A DNA stretch of 64,000 nt, taken from assembly GCA_002914845.1 (NCBI GenBank), contig JXTC01000029.1:640206-704205 (forward strand). Reading direction: 5' to 3'. Positions 12,820-25,672 of this stretch are shown one piece after another. The notes under the pieces are model-generated. The model saw only the letters and a list, made by a program, of their open reading frames with translations. It searched no databases and was not told where the DNA came from. The DNA comes from Trema orientale (taxonomy: Eukaryota; Streptophyta; Magnoliopsida; Rosales; Cannabaceae). The position numbers and the translations under genes are program-made. Every line of letters begins with the position of its first letter. The stretch's first letter is position 1.

Positions 12820-15800
12820 TCAGTCGAGAGCAGAGCAGTTCAAAGAAGCTTTTATTTTCTGGACGGTCGTACTGATAAGAGTGTTGACAGTCGCCACAGA
12901 CTCCATGTTGATCATTTGGTTGCAAGTCGGGGGGCATGAAACCAAAATCTGGAAAGCCACTGTGAGAAGTGAACCACTTGATGCTGAGTTGTAGTTCTTG
13001 TTTGAAGAACTGCTTGCAAAAGATTCAACATTCGTTGCTCCCGAAGAGTGGTCGGTTCCGGTACGGCCATCGCCGGAGATTATGAGTCCAGACGGGAGTA
13101 TTGGTATGTTTGAGGAGTCCTCCCCGCTAATTGCTACATTGAGAGCTGGTACATCTATTGGTGCATATATTATCATTGATCCCAAAGCATCTGCGAAGCT
13201 CTCTTGAAGCATCAAAATGTTGTTCTCGGTTGGAATAAATGGCTGCGCCATATACACAAATGAAACTAATTAATTAACCACTGAAATTGAGTAATAGTTA
13301 AACAATTAATATATTTTAGTAGAAAATTTCTACATATAAACCCTACTGATGCAATAACTACGTACGTGACTAAATATGCATGTTAATATATGTGAAAAAA
13401 TGCGCTTTCCATGCATGTCCACCTAGCTATATTACCTTAATTTGATGATTTTTGGCTAGCTCTAGTCATAGTTAGCTATATATTGAAATTGAATTATGGT
13501 TGACCACTAATAGAAAAAACAAGAAATTAAAAATTTGACTGGACATGCCAAAATTTATTTATTTTTTACTCAAACGATCCCTACATTTTATACCTAATTC
13601 TTTAGTACTGACTCCCCAGTGTTTGAAATTATGGTCCTAAATATTCGCATCTAAACCTGGAAACTGGATCCATTCTTTTATTGCAAAAATAAAATAAAAT
13701 AAAATAAAACCCCTTAAGAAGGAAAGAATTCAAAATGGACAATTAACTAATTACGTACCCGTAAAATGGATATAAAGTTTCCAGGATGTGCTCCAGTTGA
13801 GATGTGTGCAATCTCATGTACTGGATAGCCATTGCAGAGAACATCCCACTGAGAATTTAAAGAGAAAAGAAAATAAAAAGATGATATTATACAATAGTCT
13901 TCCATGCAAGTAAAACGATCTCATTCGAAAGTCGTAATAGTTAAGTATTATAATCTTACCCAAAAATTTTCAAAAAATACAACTAAAAAAAGAAAAAAGA
14001 AACGAATTTGCACCAAATATTGCTCACCAAAGTTGTACGTTCATTAAGGCACATATAAAAAAAATTAATGATCTTCTTTTAAGATAGCAGCTTACCTATT
14101 TTGTTCGGTGAAAAAATTATCATGACATCAATTAAAAAAAAATCAGTTCTCATTTTTTCCCTCAAAAACAAAAAAAAAAGGAAAAAGATTCAGTCCTCCT
14201 AGAATGATATTCATATAATTAATAACTTAAATGCATGTATATAAATCACAAATCAAATTCATAATGTGGAAGGACTCACTTAACAATTTATGTATATATT
14301 ATATATATTTTTTTGGTTTTTAGAACTGAAATGAAGAATAAATATTTAATCACATAACATACTAAATATAATTTCAACTTTCACTTTATGTTCAAAAGTT
14401 AAAATAAAATATGAATCAATATTGCTAAATAAACTCTATAAAATTAGATGATTGAGATGTGACCTGAAGTCTGGATCTGTGATTAGTGAAGAAATCAAAG
14501 ACGGTTTGAGGAGGCAAAGGAAGCCAAAGAGAGGTAGCTGCGCTGACAATGACGCCTAAAGGCTGTCCTAGTGTTGTGCTCTTGCGAACAGAGACTCTTA
14601 CTCCACTATTGTTTACTTCTGATAACTGAGGAAAATCCAGTTTGCCTGACATGCTCAGCATCCCACAAAAGCTTTTCACCATTCTATGCCCAAGTTTCAT
14701 TATGCTTCTCTTCCCTTCTGCTAAACTTATCACTGCCAAATTTATATCCCGTAAAATTTATAACTAAAATACAAATAAATAAATAAAACTCCACAAAACC
14801 AAATTATTAAAAAAAAAAAAAAGAAATAACCAAAAAATTTGTAAAGTACCTCCACCAAAATCGTAAGTGGGTGCAATACTTTCTGTAAGTTTGGTGCAAC
14901 AATTGAATCTCTCAGACATTCTTTCGAGTGAGACAATCCATCTTTCAGCTCCATATGCCGTCGTACTATTGCACACAAGATCCCTATAGAGCCGATGAGT
15001 TTGGTTCTTATCATCCACTTGCACATGTTCAACCCAACTAACCTATATCATGTATCATTTTGAATTGTATTAAGATTACTGGTACTGTGTATGGTTTCTA
15101 ATTCATTAGCTAGAGAGGACTTGGTAGGTATAATTGTTTTTTTATGAAGAAATAAACCGTGGCACGTGCTAGCTGCATTAGTATTAGTTGTACGGTCATA
15201 CTAGTGGAAGTCACGTGACTCCATCTTAATCAATAAATAAGATGTGTTAACATATTTGTTAGTTGTGTCTAGTAATATGATTCTTCTATAAATATCCATG
15301 ACGTAACGTGTAATTACTTACACAAGTTGTTAAACTAATATATTAGTGAAAGTCATATATGGGATCCATCTCAATCAATAAATAAGATTTGTCAACGCAT
15401 ATATAGAAGAATTACACATTAACCCATCTCAATCACTAAATAAGATATGTCAACGCATTTATTAGTTGTGTCTTACAGTATGATTTTTGGATAAATATAT
15501 ATAACACAACTACTATATAACTTATAACGTGAGTCGTTGAAGTAATTTAATGTAACATATATTCAACAAACTAAAAAAAGACATATATGTGCATGCTTTT
15601 TTAACAATAATAATAGTTCAAAGAAAGGGAATAATAAAAAAATATAAGATATATATCAGAGATACATTATTTAATTAATAAATTAATATACTAGGTTTAC
15701 ATATTTACCATGGAGCATCCATTAGGCATATCTTGAATGATACAACCAGAGGGAAGTTTCCAACAGCGAGGAGAGATATTCTCCTTTGAGAAGTCATAAG

Positions 15801-18731
15801 AAACATCAACAATCACCCAATTTCCAACCTCATTTTGCTGACAATGTCGAAGAAAGTAGAATTCTCTTGACGGCACAAGAGGTGAAAGGATGTGCATTTG
15901 TTCATGCATCTGCAGATATTATTATTAATTATTTTATTATTATTATTAGTATTATTATTAAGTTTACATATACAGATATAATCAGAACGTTTTCTTTGTT
16001 CAATTTGTCCATACTTATATATATACATATATATATATGGGCACCAATTCAGTAGATTTTTTTTTTTACGTACCTATGTATAAATATAAATTTGGCCAAT
16101 GAAAATTTTTTTTGCACATTTTTTTATATTAAAAAGTAAGAGAGAGAAATAACATTAATGATGCACGTCTTTTCATGCATATCATTATAATTATTGGATC
16201 ACCATTAGATGATGATCTAACAGCTAGAAAAAGAATACCTACTGAATTGGCAACCTATATATATATATATATACACACACCTATAGGAAATTGACTATGA
16301 AAATAGATTTATGTATACATATATAAAAGTACGATATTTACCAGCTGCAAAGCTCCATGTCTGTTTCCTAATTCTCCATGTTCAAGTACTTCAATTGTCT
16401 TTGCATTTGCAATAATTGTAGGAAATAGATCTTCCCACTTGTTCTGCAAAAGATAATGTAGCCGTCATATATATCTTTGTTTTTTTCACCTGAAAATAAC
16501 ATATCTATATAGATATACGAAGCAATATATCAAATAATTAAGTTCATCTACACATGCTACGTACATAGTGTATAATAAATCTTCTGCATACAAATATAGG
16601 AATACATACCTAGTCAGTTAAGCTTTTAAGTGATTAGTGAATTATTTTCTATTAATAGAAAAATTACTACTGGTCATACTACTATATACTTACGGAATCT
16701 AGAAACATGTCGACCAAGAAGGCAGCACTCATGGCGACCAGTCCCGAGTGTTTGGAAGACTCGAAACGAGCCGTAGAAGAGGTGCTCCGGAAATGATTGT
16801 CTCTCATGGGAAACATCTTCTCATAGCTGTCGCGGTGAAGAGTGTAGCGGCAATTAGAAGCAGCCGCTGCGGAAGACAGCTTGATCCACAAAGGCTCATC
16901 GAGCCGCAGAAGCTTAATCAGCTCATCCACGGCACTTGCAGCAGTCTCCGCCATAAGTTCCCTTTCCATGTCGAGGATTCCTTTGACTTGGTAATTAGGG
17001 AATAATATTGATTGATTGTTTTCCACGTTTAGGGAACTTGATGATATTCCTAAAGGTAATATCTCCAATGAGGATCCGTTGGGGACTATACTTGTTAGCT
17101 TCTCAATTTCTGAAATTGGTTTCCCCATGTATTTGGCTAGAAGGCTGGACACCTTCTCGTGCTACAAAACACATGAAAAAAAAAGCTAATTAATTAGATA
17201 CAAATTATGTACGTACACTCCCGAAAAAAAAAAAATACAAACTAATGCTAAATGTAATTTCACATAAATTGATTTAAAAACATAATATTGATTATACATA
17301 TATAGTAAAATTAATATTTGCTTCATTAGGATAAGGATTAATGTCATTCGATTCTATGTACTAATTTGATGCTGCCTCAAGGATTAGTTTTGCCTTAATT
17401 GGAACTACTAGATAACATATAAAAGATTATTTGTGTCCTTTTAATAAAGATTATTATTAATATTAATATCATTTATGGTTCATATATGTAAAAAGTGACC
17501 TCTTCTTTCAACTGAGCATTCTGGAGCTGCAATGTGTGCAAACTGCGTTGACGTTCTTCTTGACCAAAGGGTGGGCCACCACAAGAAGGGCAAATCACAT
17601 TCTTAAGTGCTTCTCGTATTGCAAGATTTTCACATTGGATCCTTTCGTTTTGGGCTCTAAGATTACTGTTATCTGCCCTCTCATTCTGAGCCTGCTCAAA
17701 ATTTGTACCAACAAATCAAATCATCAATAAACAGTTCATTATTATTGTTTTTATGTAGAGGCCTATTTGTCTCATCTTATATCTAATTTCACATATTATG
17801 ACATATATACTTGCACAAGTTTTAGGTGACAAATTTTATTAAATTTGTTGAAAATCTTTTAGTGATTGCCACCAGATGTATGTGATGATACTTAGTATGT
17901 ATATACAACGTGGAACTTATTTAACGTAGTAATTAGTAGACTGTAAAGCAAATTAATTACCTTTGTCTGAGTCCTCTTGTTTTGAAACCAGAACTTAACC
18001 TGTTTGGGTTCAAGACCGAGTTCCCTGCCTAGTTGACGCCGCTGATTTTCATCCGGGTGCGGGCAGTCCTTGAAAAATCTTCAACACCCACATTATTCAA
18101 CCATTTAATAATATTTTATATATGCCATATAGTTAAGTAAAATTTTTACTAACCAAAGTAAACTAATCAATACCATTTTAAAAAATCAGGGAAAAAAATG
18201 CTTAAACATTTACAAGTCCTTATCAATACGAGCTCAGAGAATTTTATTATGAGGATAAATGCAAATGAAACAGTGCTGTTTATTTTCAAAGGTTGATCAG
18301 AAATACACATTTTATCTATATCATTTTAAAAAAATTCTATATATACTTACAAAATACCTAATAAAACGAATCATACATACGAACATATTTCTTAGTGGAA
18401 ATTAAGTATGAACACTCCTGATATAGCATGTTAAAGAATAAAATGAGAAATCAAAACCACTTCTCTATGCTTAGAGAAAGTAATTTTTGGTTTCTAAAGT
18501 CAAACTATGTTCTATATGGCCTTACATATTAATATATATGTATACACATGTGTATGTGTATATATAGATAATAGACTAGGAAAGTTAAGGTTGTTCTTAC
18601 GCTTCAAGTTGCTGAATCTGGTGGGTGGTATGGCGATGATATGACTTCTTATTGCGTCCTTTGCGAGAATTAGAGGCTTCATGATCATGTTCATCACCTG
18701 ACCCTACAACACTTCCCATCTCAAACTCCAT
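12820..18731 (-). CDS. Class IV HD-ZIP transcription factor (HDG8/9/10/FWA-like)
   Basis: Ten exons, 728 aa: 18601-18731, 17961-18078, 17500-17691, 16694-17161, 16342-16443, 15709-15909, 14850-15042, 14464-14732, 13759-13848, 12820-13242; all phases join. Seen: homeodomain about 27-83 with FWFQNKR; leucine zipper about 84-150 with a CPSCGG loop (117-122); START domain about 211-450; START-associated region to the C-terminus, which is serine-rich before a conserved TVAFQI tail. The length fits the family. Known: class IV proteins bind L1-box DNA, usually in epidermal cells or seed tissues, and START is a putative lipid-binding module. The C-terminal wording ([24 protein letters not shown]) recalls the HDG8/9/10/FWA group more than ML1/PDF2; that placement is from memory. 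The start is the first Met (18731); a second lies at codon 5. Intron 5 carries a MITE. The frame is intact, so the gene is probably functional. Confidence 0.92.
16039..16255 (+). mobile_element. (TA)n-embedded MITE, copy A, in HD-ZIP IV intron 5
   Basis: It begins 'gggcaccaattcagtag' and ends 'ctactgaattggcaacc'; the ends are inverted copies of each other. Both borders are TA dinucleotide runs. An inner inverted motif ('attagatgatgatctaa') sits close to the right end. It is 217 bp with no coding capacity. It lies between exon 6 (ending at 15909) and exon 5 (starting at 16342), so it is spliced out if the gene model is right. Confidence 0.75.
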
Positions 18732-19915
18732 AAAACTCTTTGCCAATACAAACTATGAGAAATGCAATATATATCTTGGACTACTCTTAAAAAATATATC
18801 AAAAATAAAAACAAACAAAAACAAATAGAATATGCCTTTTCTTTATGAGGCCCTCACTGAATTTATATATGCATATTCTCATGTGTATATGGTTTACACA
18901 TGCCATTTCCTTATAAGAGCGTCCAATATTCAACACCAAAGACCAATAAAGAAAGTGATATCTGATTTTATTTCCAAAAAATAAAAAATAAAATTAAAGA
19001 AAAGGATATATGATTCTTGTGGGCTTGTCTGGATTTTGGATTTGATGGTTCTTGTTTTGGTTTCTTCAATATCTTTTGTTACCTTTTTAGCATTAAATTC
19101 CTTGAACTACGACCATATATAAGATTTAAAGATCAATTAGGATAACTTGAGCAAGAATAATGGGCTGGCTCTCGGATATCATTTTGATATCCTCTATGAA
19201 AGAAATCTATAAAATACGGAGAAACAAATTGTTTAGGTAAGGCCAGTGCACAATTGGATTTAAGCATTAATTATGTCATATATATATTTGTAATTTTAAC
19301 GACCGAGAGAGACGATAGATGAGTATATAAAATGTATATATAAAGGAGTTTGACCATATTTTTTGAACGTTGTATATAACCATATTCAGTGGTATGTATT
19401 TTAAAAACAGTATGTTTGTCTAAAACTGTCATTTTATTTTTTTGAGGGATGTTTAAAATAGTTAACTTAATTACATTTACAAAGTGTTTTTTCCCTCTGA
19501 AGTTGATGTTATTTTTCAAATAGTTCTTGCATTAACATAATTTTTATCATAATATATTGAGATATGGGTTTTATGGACTATTTCTTTTGTAATTTTTTAA
19601 ATCATAAATTTAGCCTCCTCTAGATTTTTTAATTAAAAAAAATATGTTAAAAAAATCTATCAAAGATGAAAACTATAAGTTGGTTGAAATTCTAGATGGT
19701 TATCCGTTATTAATTGTACACACTAATTATTACTTTAGCTAGTTATCTATTATGAACTGTACGGAACGTAAAGAATATATATTCTTCTATTAAAGGCAAT
19801 CTTCCTTTGAGATTGCACCTAATTCCTCACGATTCATGACAAGTGCTTATACATCATAAAATCTAGGCCTTTTTTGTATCTATCCATTGCATATATGTGT
19901 GTATATATATATATA
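18732..19915 (-). promoter_or_regulatory. Upstream region of the HD-ZIP IV gene
   Basis: On the minus strand a TATA-like 'catatataaattc' lies at about 18858-18870, roughly 130 bp above the start codon, a plausible core promoter. 'gcattaaattc' at 19090-19100 matches the palindromic HD-ZIP IV site GCATTAAATGC at 10 of 11 bases, and 'gcattaatta' near 19265 is a weaker match. This suggests possible regulation by itself or by another class IV protein. These are motif matches only. Confidence 0.35.
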
Positions 19916-20602
19916 GGGTGATGTTTCAATGGGTATTTTTGTTTTTGCTACATGAATGGGTAAGTTTGACTAATTTGGAAATAAACCTACAATAACAAAT
20001 CATCTCATTCAATATATTAATTTTTAATTCTTTTTTATTTGTCTTCTTTTTGAAAATTTAATTTAAAGTTTAATTTTTTAATTACCTTTAATTTAAAATT
20101 ATATGTACTATTGTATCTTTAATATTTCATAAATTTTTTTTTTTTACTGTACAAAAGGTAAAATTCAAGGTAGCATAATTTTCATATTATGAATAAGTTG
20201 TTTTCTTAAATAACAAAAAATGAATAAAGCAACTACATTGAAAGAAATTTTTTTTTTTAAACAAAATATGCGTGAAATAGATTAAAATTTGTACATCTTT
20301 TATTATTTTTTTTTTCCTAACGAATAAGATAGTTGAAAGTAATTTGGGATTATTAAATTTTTTTTACTAGTTTCATTTTCTTATTAAAAAAAAAAGAAAA
20401 TAAAAAAAAAATTGACCAACTCATCAGGTTGCCCATCTTTTTTATTTTAAATAACTTTCTATATTTATATATGTATTAATTATAATAATTTTTTTTAGTA
20501 AATCCACTGATATTATTTTAGCTATTAGATTAAAATCCAATGGCCCAAATTAGAGTACCCATCCATGGAGTAAAAACAAAAATCTCCATTGAAACATCAC
20601 CC
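19916..20602 (+). mobile_element. Larger (TA)n-embedded MITE, copy D
   Basis: The ends are a clear terminal inverted repeat: 'gggtgatgtttcaatggg' at the left and 'ccattgaaacatcaccc' at the right. The left end abuts a TA tract and the right end is followed by 'atatatata'. A subterminal 'attagattaaaatccaat' motif is placed as in the smaller copies at 5061, 16039 and 32215, although the terminal bases differ. It is 687 bp; the interior is very AT-rich and encodes nothing recognisable. It lies upstream of the HD-ZIP IV gene. Confidence 0.7.
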
Positions 20603-20840
20603 ATATATATATACTGCTCGTTTTTTCACGAGTCGAGCAAACACAATCAAATTCTTTTTAAATTTTTACAAATTTTTGTGATCATAAGGTATTAGAGCTG
20701 CTGCCTTAGAGCACCATGGCTAGCTCTAGATACTCTAATCCTGGTAGCCAAGTTGGAGCTAAGAATGTTTCATGCTGGACCCTGCTGTCGACGTTTTCAG
20801 CATTTTCATTTTCATTATCTTTGTTTTTTTTTTTTACCAA

Positions 20841-21006
20841 ACTGGGGCTAGCTCAGTTGGTCTAAGGCTTAAAGGATGTGTGTGAGTTTGGGGGGGTCAG
20901 GGGTTCAAGCTTAGGTAGAGTGTGTGTTTTATTTTCCTTTGAATTTGTAGTAAGTGATGGTCATTAGTTAAGCCCCACTTTTTTTATAAAAAAAAAAAAA
21001 AAAAAA
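20841..21006 (+). mobile_element. tRNA-derived SINE
   Basis: A box-A-like 'ggctagctcagttggt' is followed about 35 bp later by a box-B-like 'aggggttcaagc', giving an internal RNA polymerase III promoter. The 3' part contains 'ttagttaagccccacttttttt' style sequence and ends in an A-rich tail. The same 3' segment occurs in the minus-strand copy at 26070-26273. It is about 166 bp. It is not a tRNA gene because it lacks the paired acceptor stem. The target duplication was not resolved because the left flank is T-rich. Confidence 0.7.
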
Positions 21007-21139
21007 CAAATCATGAGTCTATTGAATAGTCCAACAAAACAAACTGACAAGAATTTCCTTTTGGTGGTCCTGAGTCAATAAACTAAGAAATTGTTTTAAA
21101 ATAGTAAACACAAACTTGTTTATTATGTCATATTAAAAA

Positions 21140-21141
<2 letters not shown>

Positions 21142-21212
<71 letters not shown>
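21142..21212. repeat. (TA)n microsatellite
   Basis: About 71 bp of uninterrupted TA dinucleotide. No MITE end abuts it, unlike several other TA tracts in this window. Confidence 0.95.
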
Positions 21213-21218
<6 letters not shown>

Positions 21219-21903
21219 TATATGGTTGTAATTTAATTTTCGAGAGATGATGAAAGAATGAAAGTCTTAAACAAGAGTTTCGAAGATTCAGTTATTATCA
21301 TGTGGTTATTTTGACTTATACATATGGGATGAATTTTCTATGAGGATTTTTGTTTTTGTACACTTGACGAGTGCAAAAATTTATACAAAATAATAATAAC
21401 ATGACATTTGACCATTTTTAAAAACTAACCTGCAATATATAGCATGTATTAGTCTTTCATACCTTTATTTTAATTCAAATTTATAATTTTTCAAAATTAT
21501 TTTTTAAAAAAAAACTGTTTGATGGAGTGGAATAAAAAAAATTTTTTTTTGGAAAACAATCTAGCATAAAACTCTTTTTTTTTTAAATTTCAGGATAGGG
21601 TGGGGAATTTAATTAAACCTTTAATTTCAATATTAAAGGTGTGATATGTAAAAACCCAATTATATATTATTAGATGTAAATGAGAATTAGGCCAAATTTT
21701 GGATTAAAAATTGGTTTAAAACAGATTTTTTAAAAGTTAGATATAAATGGAGTGATTTTATAAAAGCAGAGACTAAATGGCAATATCGGAGGTTTTAGTT
21801 GAATAAGATATAGAAAGACAGGGACACTTGTGCAAATATGAATTCATATTGCACACTCCGGGCTGGTCCAATGGCCCAATACCCATAGAACCCAAACCCC
21901 CTC
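21213..21903. other. Intergenic, no gene seen
   Basis: AT-rich DNA with several homopolymer runs; no coding or repeat signal recognised. Confidence 0.3.
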
Positions 21904-23130
21904 TGATAAGTGTGAATTTGTGCTTAAATGTTGATTAATTTCTCTAAAATACTTTGTTAGTTTTCTTGCTATTATTAGGTTTTTATTCTTATTTTCATGA
22001 TTGTAGGTGTTTTAGAAGAGATGGAAGAAATTTGAAAGGGGGCAAAAATGAGGCAAGACAATGAAACAAAGCAGAAAACTGAGCTAGAGCCTAGCTCGCT
22101 ATTATAGAAAAAATACTCCAGAAAGCTGGTGCTGCAGCACTGAAATCCTGGTACCGTGGTGCCAACCCATCCATACAGCCACCGTTTTTCAACAATTTAG
22201 ATGAATTTGGACTCTCTATATACGGGAAACTACTCCAAATCACTCTTAAGGCCAACAATACTTTGAAATGGACTCTCTAGGTTAGAATGGCATATATTGG
22301 AAAGATCTAAAAAATTTAGACAAAAGAGAGATAAAGAGAATTGGAAGGATTGAAGGAGTATGTGAAGATTGCCTATAGTTGGAGATTTTTCTGCATAGAA
22401 AATCCATATTTCAGCCATCCTTATTTGTTCCTTTCTTTTCATTTTTCTTAGTTTTTTGGTTTTATTTTTGTTTTTAGCATAATGATGAACATGATGAAGA
22501 ACTTTGTAAACATTGTAGGCTAAGTTCTATATTTAGTTTAGGGGCTAATTTGAAGCTCTAGACATGATGTTAAGTTAGTTTTTCCAGATTTCTACTATAG
22601 ATTGATTGTTTATTCAAAATTGATTTTATTCTTCTATACTTGCATGTTTATAATACCTATGTTGCATTGTTTGGTTAGCCAACTAAACAAATCGATATAG
22701 AGATTTATTGCTAAATGAGAACTTAAGATCCGTAATTGTCTAGGTTGTCTAATTATTAGTAGTGAATTTTAGTTAATTTAATTAAGAAAATTATTTGATT
22801 AACTATGATGAAGAATATTCCCTAAGTTAAAAATAATACGAGCTTATGTGATTGTTACCTAGGATCAACTAATTTTTATATATGTAATACGTTAGTTAGA
22901 TTAAACTAAGAAGGTTTACTCGAGGTTATCTAATTAATAGAATCTAGATAAATACCTTGTTTTGTCTTGTGAAACTTAAGAAAAATAGAGATAGCATAGA
23001 TAGTTGTTATCTCCTGTCAGTAGTTTTGAAGAATAATTGATTATATGATATGGTAGCTAAATTAATAGAATTATCTAGGGTGAAGATTAAAACTTTAACC
23101 AAACCTTTTCTTTTGGTTGATTCTCATTTT
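21904..23130 (+). repeat. Probable LTR/leader of an Athila/Tat-type element
   Basis: It begins 'tgataagtgtgaatttgtgc', the style of start seen in LTRs of the plant Athila/Tat lineage, and runs without coding content toward integrase sequence of that lineage at 23.6-25.0 kb on the same strand. No second LTR was matched in the window, so the borders and the LTR call are inferences from position and style. Confidence 0.4.
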
Positions 23131-23589
23131 TATTTGATTTTGCTATTTTTTTTTTAGTTTTTAGTTTTTAATTTAATTAGTTAAAAATACCCTCATTTGG
23201 CTGTCCTCCTGATTGGCTAGTATTGTTATTGAAGTTATTTTTACTGTAATCTTCTCTTAAGCTAAAACATTGATTTCCAGTGATTCTCTTATAGAAATTT
23301 CCTCCTCGAGAATCTTGTCAAAGTTTCCTTCAGTAAAGTTAATGGTTGCAGACTTTTGTGTTGGATTTTCCTTCTAAGTTGAATCACACAAATAGCCTTC
23401 TCAATAATGTCAGCAAACCTTACTAGTCTAGAGCCAACATTCACTATTCTTGCAATTTCCTTGAGTAGTCCCATCATGTAGCTTGAATTCTTACTGATTC
23501 TTTGGATAGTATTATAAAGTTTTGAAGTTGCTTAATGCAAGGATCATCTATGCCATCTTCGATAGTTTCTAGGTGAGTTCGGTCCAAGT

Positions 23590-24975
23590 AGTGCTAAGAA
23601 AAAGTGTGAGAATATTGTTACAGATCGTCTCTTGAGACTTGAGTTTGAAGAATTGGGCATTAGTTCATGAAAGAAGTCTTCTTGGATGAGTAATTTTTTG
23701 GTGTAGAGGTAAAACTCCCTTAGTTTGCCGATATTAATTGTCAATTTTCTTGCTTGTAAAGTGTTACTACGAGACTTGTCTAGGTAACAAAAGAAGAAAT
23801 TTCTATTCGATATGAGAAATTATCTTTGGGATGATCCTATTTTATTGAATAAATGTTCTGATTAAGTGATTTGGAGATGTGTTCTTGAAGAAGAAATCCA
23901 AGATATTCTCCGTCACCATCATTCGTCACTTTATAGAAGGCATTTTAGAGCAACTCCAACTACCGTGAAGGTTTTGCAGTCAGGTTTTTATTGGCCTATT
24001 CTTTCTCAAAGATAACTATATTTTTGTCAAGACTCGTGATCATTATGAACGTGTGGGGAACATCCCTAGCCATTATGAATTGTTCTTGACGGACATTCTG
24101 GAAATTGATATTTTTTGATTTGTAGGACATTGACTTTATGGAGCCATTTCTTCCATTATTTGGCCAAGAATATATCTTATTAGCAGTTAATTATGTCTCT
24201 AAGTAGGTAGAATTTGTTGCTACTTCAACGAATTATGCCAAAGTATTTGTGAAATTCTTACACCAGACTATCTTTATGGGATTCGGTACTCTTTACGTCA
24301 TAATTAGTGATAAGGAAACTCACTTTTGCAATAAGGTGTTTAATGCTCTTTTGATCAAATGTAGAGTCAGACTCAAGGTTGCACTTGCATATCACCCTCA
24401 AACCAATGGTCAGGCAGAGAGTTCTACCAGAGAAGTCAAGCAAATTTTGGAGAAGATAGTACAGACTAACCATAAAGATTGGAACACTAAGCTTGATGAT
24501 GCCTTATAGGCATACAATATGACTTTCAAGACATTAATTAGAATGTCACTTTACCGATTAGTATTTGGTAAAGCTTTTGAGCTATCAAGAAGTTGAACTT
24601 TGATTTGAAATCCTTGGGGAGCAATGCTTATTGCAACTCTATGAGTTAGATGAGTTCCACAATGAAATTTATGATAGCACCTGCATTTACAAGGAGCGCA
24701 TCAAAAAGTGGCATGACAAATGAATATTGAGATGTGAGTTCCTTTCGGGTCAAGAAGTACTCTTCTTCAACTCTCAATTCAGGCTATTCCTAGGAAAATT
24801 GAAGTCAAAGTGGTTGGTACCATTTAAGGTCAAACAAGTATTTTCATTTGGCGGTACTGTTGAGTTGCAAGGCGATGATGAGAGATTATTTCGCATCAAC
24901 AGACAAAGGTTTAAGCATTACTATAGTAGTGAAGAGCATAACATAGCAAGTATTTTGCTTGAGGAACCCAATTGA
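23590..24975 (+). pseudogene. Broken Athila/Tat-type Ty3 pol: end of RNase H to integrase
   Basis: Decayed polyprotein spread over several frames. In order: a post-RNase H linker; the zinc-binding part of integrase around 23820-24010 (YLWDDPIL, then LQSGFYWP); the catalytic core around 24120-24500 (an IDFMEPF-type start, IISDKETHF with one catalytic Asp, YHPQTNGQAE with the Glu); and a post-integrase stretch at 24727-24975 (WLVPFKVKQVF, RLFRINRQRFKHYY). Stops and frameshifts separate these blocks, for example between the zinc-binding part and the core. Wording and order fit the chromodomain-less Athila/Tat lineage. Gag, protease and most of the reverse transcriptase are missing upstream, so the copy cannot move by itself. 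Confidence 0.8.
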
Positions 24976-25672
24976 GCAATGCATAGCTTAGTCCAGTTAG
25001 AGGCATTACTTGGATGGTACCTCAGGCTTTTTTTCATCACTCTTTTTATTTTGTTTGATTTTATTTACTTTTCTAAAATATTAGTTACTTATTTACTTGT
25101 TTCAAATTTGACTTTAAGAAAATTAATACTTTACTTTTGTGAGTTTTGTTAGATGTAAATAAATTAAGAGCTTAAAAAAATACAAGTTATAGTGAAAATT
25201 ATGAGCTAAGGAAAGAAAGAAGGCTTGGTGTGGTTACTGAAATCAACTCAGAATCAAAAAGGCTCGTGCGACCATACAAGTGAATCACACCCACGCTAAG
25301 AGAGAGTGAGAGAAGCCCAAAGCATTAGAGGAGCTTACGTGGTTATGCAACATACCTACGTGCTCGTGCCATATACATCTGTAGCCAACACACAAAGCAA
25401 AGGGCTTTGCACGACCACGCAACAGACCTACACAACTGTGCCACTTATGTCTGAGGTACACCTTAGAAGATAGAGAACATCGCGTGCCACATCTTCATAT
25501 CTTCACCATTTCAACTGAATTCCAGCATTCAAGACAATATTTGTTATTAGTGTAGATTTTGGTGATTCGTGCCCTTGGAAATAACAATTGATAGAATTTG
25601 ATTGTTGTTTTATACTGTGCACACAAGGTGTTTGACGAATTGCCTGAGTAAGATAACGAACTCCAAATTGCC
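24976..25672 (+). other. Spacer between pol relic and downstream ORF
   Basis: Noncoding. Its centre (about 25250-25450) is more GC-rich, with repeated 'cgtgc/cacg' wording typical of the spacer between pol and the extra ORF of Athila/Tat-type elements. No gene is seen. Confidence 0.4.

Noticed and set aside
20844-20895. Possible tRNA gene, because 'ggctagctcagttggt' matches a tRNA box A
   Set aside because: No acceptor or anticodon stem can be formed, and the sequence continues into a shared 3' segment with an A-rich tail; it is a SINE.
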